From contig CAWBGG010000005.1 in assembly GCA_963788205.1 (NCBI GenBank), positions 580,520 through 644,519 on the forward strand: a stretch of DNA of 64,000 nucleotides, written 5' to 3'. Made by a program: the position numbers and the translations under genes. The notes beneath the pieces were generated by a model. It ran no database searches. It was given only the letters and a program-made list of their open reading frames with translations, and was not told the origin of the DNA. This DNA comes from CAVVMA01 sp963788205. GTDB lineage: Bacteria; Desulfobacterota; Binatia; Binatales; Binataceae. This document shows positions 62,596 to 64,000 of this stretch, piece by piece (within the stretch, counting starts at the first letter, position 1; the number at the start of each line of letters is the position of its first letter).

Positions 62596-63610
62596 ATGCG
62601 TCTTTGCGTCGGCACTTCAAAAGGAATCGTGATGCTCAATCCGAGCCGCCCGCGGCACCCCGTTGATGGTGCTCGCGGACCCGTCTTCGATCTGGTGCAT
62701 GGCCCAGGACTGCCGCGATCCGGGATTGATCTACGCCGGTGCGAGCGCGTTCGCATCGATGGGTAACGCGGGCGGCAAAGGATCGCTCGCGCCCTCGAGA
62801 GATGGCGGCAAGACCTGGACCGATATCACGCCCGCGCTGGCGCGCGACGAAGATGTCTGGGCGGCCGCCACACCGCCCGACTCGCCGGAGGAGGTCTTTA
62901 TCGGCACTTCGCACGCGCGCCTGTTCCGCAGCCGCGACGCGGGCCGCGGCTTCGCCGAGTGCAAGCGCTTTCTGGAAGTTCCGGGGCGCGACAAGTGGAC
63001 CTTTCCGCCTCCGCCGCATATTCCACACGTGCGCTCGATCGTGTTCGACGGCACCAATCCGGGCACGATGTACGTCGGCGTCGAGGAGGGCGGGGTGGTT
63101 CGCTCGCGCGATTGCGGCGAGAGCTTCGAGGTCCTCAACCGCGGGCTTTACTGCGACGTGCATACGATCGCGATCGACCCGGCGGGTTCGCGCCGTCTGT
63201 ATGCGACCACCGGCGGCGGCTTCTACCTGTCCGAAGATGCGGGCCGCGCGTGGCGCCGCGTGACGCAGGGCTTCAATCGCAGCTACACGATTCCGATCCT
63301 GATCGACAGCGAACAGCCCGAGGTGGTCCTGCCCACAGCCGCGGCCCGGACCGCCTCCGCTATGGATGGCGGGCGGAGGCGCCGAACGGCGCCACGTTCC
63401 GCAGCCGCGACCACGGCAACAGTTTGAGCCAATCGCGTCTGCGAGCGGACCGGCGCGGGGCATGATGATGCGGTTCGCGCGCGACCCCGCCGACGCGGGC
63501 CGGTTCTTCGCCGTGATGAGCGACGGCACGGTTTTCGCCGCGCGCAATCACGGCCAGAGCGAGCCATTGAAAAATTCTGCCGCCCGCATACGACATGGTG
63601 GCGCTCGCGT
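62596..63610 (+). pseudogene. BNR/YCF48-type propeller protein, multiply frameshifted
   Basis: A coherent protein is spread over three frames: MRLCVGTSKGIVMLNP (from an ATG with AAAGGAGG before), then MVLADPSSIWCMAQDCRDPG with SRDGGKTWTDITPA, SRDAGRGFAEC, FYLSEDAGRAWRRV, then a broken end (EAPNGATFRSRDHGNS, MMMRFARDPADAGRFFAVMS) to a stop at 63610. S-x-D-x-G-x-x-W Asp-box repeats mark a sialidase-like or photosystem-assembly-type propeller. At least four shifts (about 62655, 63340, 63425, 63575) lie in 1 kb, more than in any other gene here, so decay is more likely than single sequence errors. Confidence 0.78.
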
Positions 63611-63616
63611 AGGAGA

Positions 63617-63712
63617 CCTCACCCCCGGCCCCTCTCCGACACGGAGAGGGGAGTCTGGTTCATGAGCTGAAATTCCCCTTCCCTGTTAGGGAAGGGGCCA
63701 GGGGTTAGGTTT
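63617..63712. repeat. Dispersed palindromic repeat, two adjacent units
   Basis: Unit one has CCCCTCTCC and GGAGAGGGG around a five-base loop; unit two has CCCCTTCCCT and AGGGAAGGGG, followed by CCAGGGGTTAGG. Both are bordered by CTCACCC-like and TTAGGTT-like ends, typical of intergenic REP elements. Confidence 0.78.
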
Positions 63713-63760
63713 CCGCCCGCAGCCTTGCGTGCGACGTGCGCTCGCCGCATCCTTGGCGGC

Positions 63761-64000
63761 ATGAACACGACGCGCCGGGCGGTTCTGAAAGTCGGCGTGG
63801 TGGATTTCGGCGTCGAGACCACCACGCTCCCCAACGGTGTAACGGTCGATCTCCCGGTGGTGCGCCATCCGGGTGCTGCCGCGATCTGTGGCGCTCTACG
63901 GCGACGGCACGATCGCCACGCTCCGCCAGTATCGGCACGCGATCTGCGATTATCTACGTGAGATCCCGGCGGGATGCCGCAACGCGGGCGAGAGCCCGCG
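63761..64000 (+). pseudogene. NUDIX hydrolase, partial and frameshifted
   Basis: Starts MNTTRRAVLKVGVVDFGVET, then LPNGVTVDLPVVRHPGAAAI, the N-terminal domain of ADP-ribose pyrophosphatase-type NUDIX proteins. Near 63885 an extra base shifts the frame; the next frame gives VALYGDGTIATLRQYRHAIC and IPAG, the start of the NUDIX box region. The window ends before the REXXEE motif. It probably hydrolyses ADP-ribose or a related nucleotide sugar, if functional. Confidence 0.78.

Overview
This 64 kb window is GC-rich bacterial chromosome with tightly packed genes, frequent ATGA/GTGA gene overlaps and some TTG or GTG starts. There is no rRNA, no CRISPR array and no intact phage. The mix of NHL-propeller and SBBP-repeat surface proteins, a myxobacterial-style Cys-rich secreted protein, CocE and amidohydrolase enzymes, a type III CoA-transferase and a sigma-54 regulator suggests an uncultured deltaproteobacterial or Binatota-like lineage. 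That placement is inference; no marker gene here settles it.

Layout. 0-3 kb: a peptide ABC transporter operon (binding lipoprotein, DppB, DppC cut by the window edge), divergent from a macro-domain gene. 3.4-10.9 kb: three paralogous NHL beta-propeller surface proteins with 12, 6 and 6 repeats. A copy of the 3' end of the macro gene lies between the first two, and the third is frameshifted. 10.9-16.3 kb: a histidine kinase and an NtrC-type regulator whose phosphoacceptor Asp is Asn, divergent from an APC permease with a stress-protein-like tail. 16.4-18.0 kb: a papain-like peptidase converging on a small protein that looks like a free copy of its N-terminal region. 18.2-25.4 kb: a membrane protein, hisH-hisF-ribH, a GT39-type transferase, a MerR/TPR protein, a DUF309-like protein, a family 4/5 uracil-DNA glycosylase and a MoxR ATPase.

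25.3-28.8 kb: an accessory island of small, mostly unknown genes between two direct repeats of about 170 bp that carry the moxR 3' end and the first codons of the next gene, with a third partial copy inside. 28.8-34.7 kb: a giant SBBP-repeat protein and a Cys-rich secreted protein. 34.9-43.5 kb: a PIN-toxin remnant, hydrolases, a ferritin-like protein, a DUF4412 protein overlapping a flippase-like gene, and a YchF-type GTPase.

43.6-53.5 kb is a second accessory region: orphan genes, one IS5-type element with CTAG flanks, a DUF3800 gene, a degenerate Arg-type tRNA, a gene broken by an amber codon, a possible sugar-transferase and nucleotidylyltransferase locus with two duplicated small proteins, and a truncated RelE-type toxin. 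53.5-64 kb returns to metabolic genes (VOC enzymes, BMP lipoprotein-type binding protein, CoA-transferase, SppA peptidase, phosphodiesterase, formyltransferase, BNR propeller, NUDIX).

At least eight genes, most of them to the right of 41 kb, carry single-base frameshifts. This is either real decay or indel error in the assembly, and coordinates of those genes should be read with that in mind.
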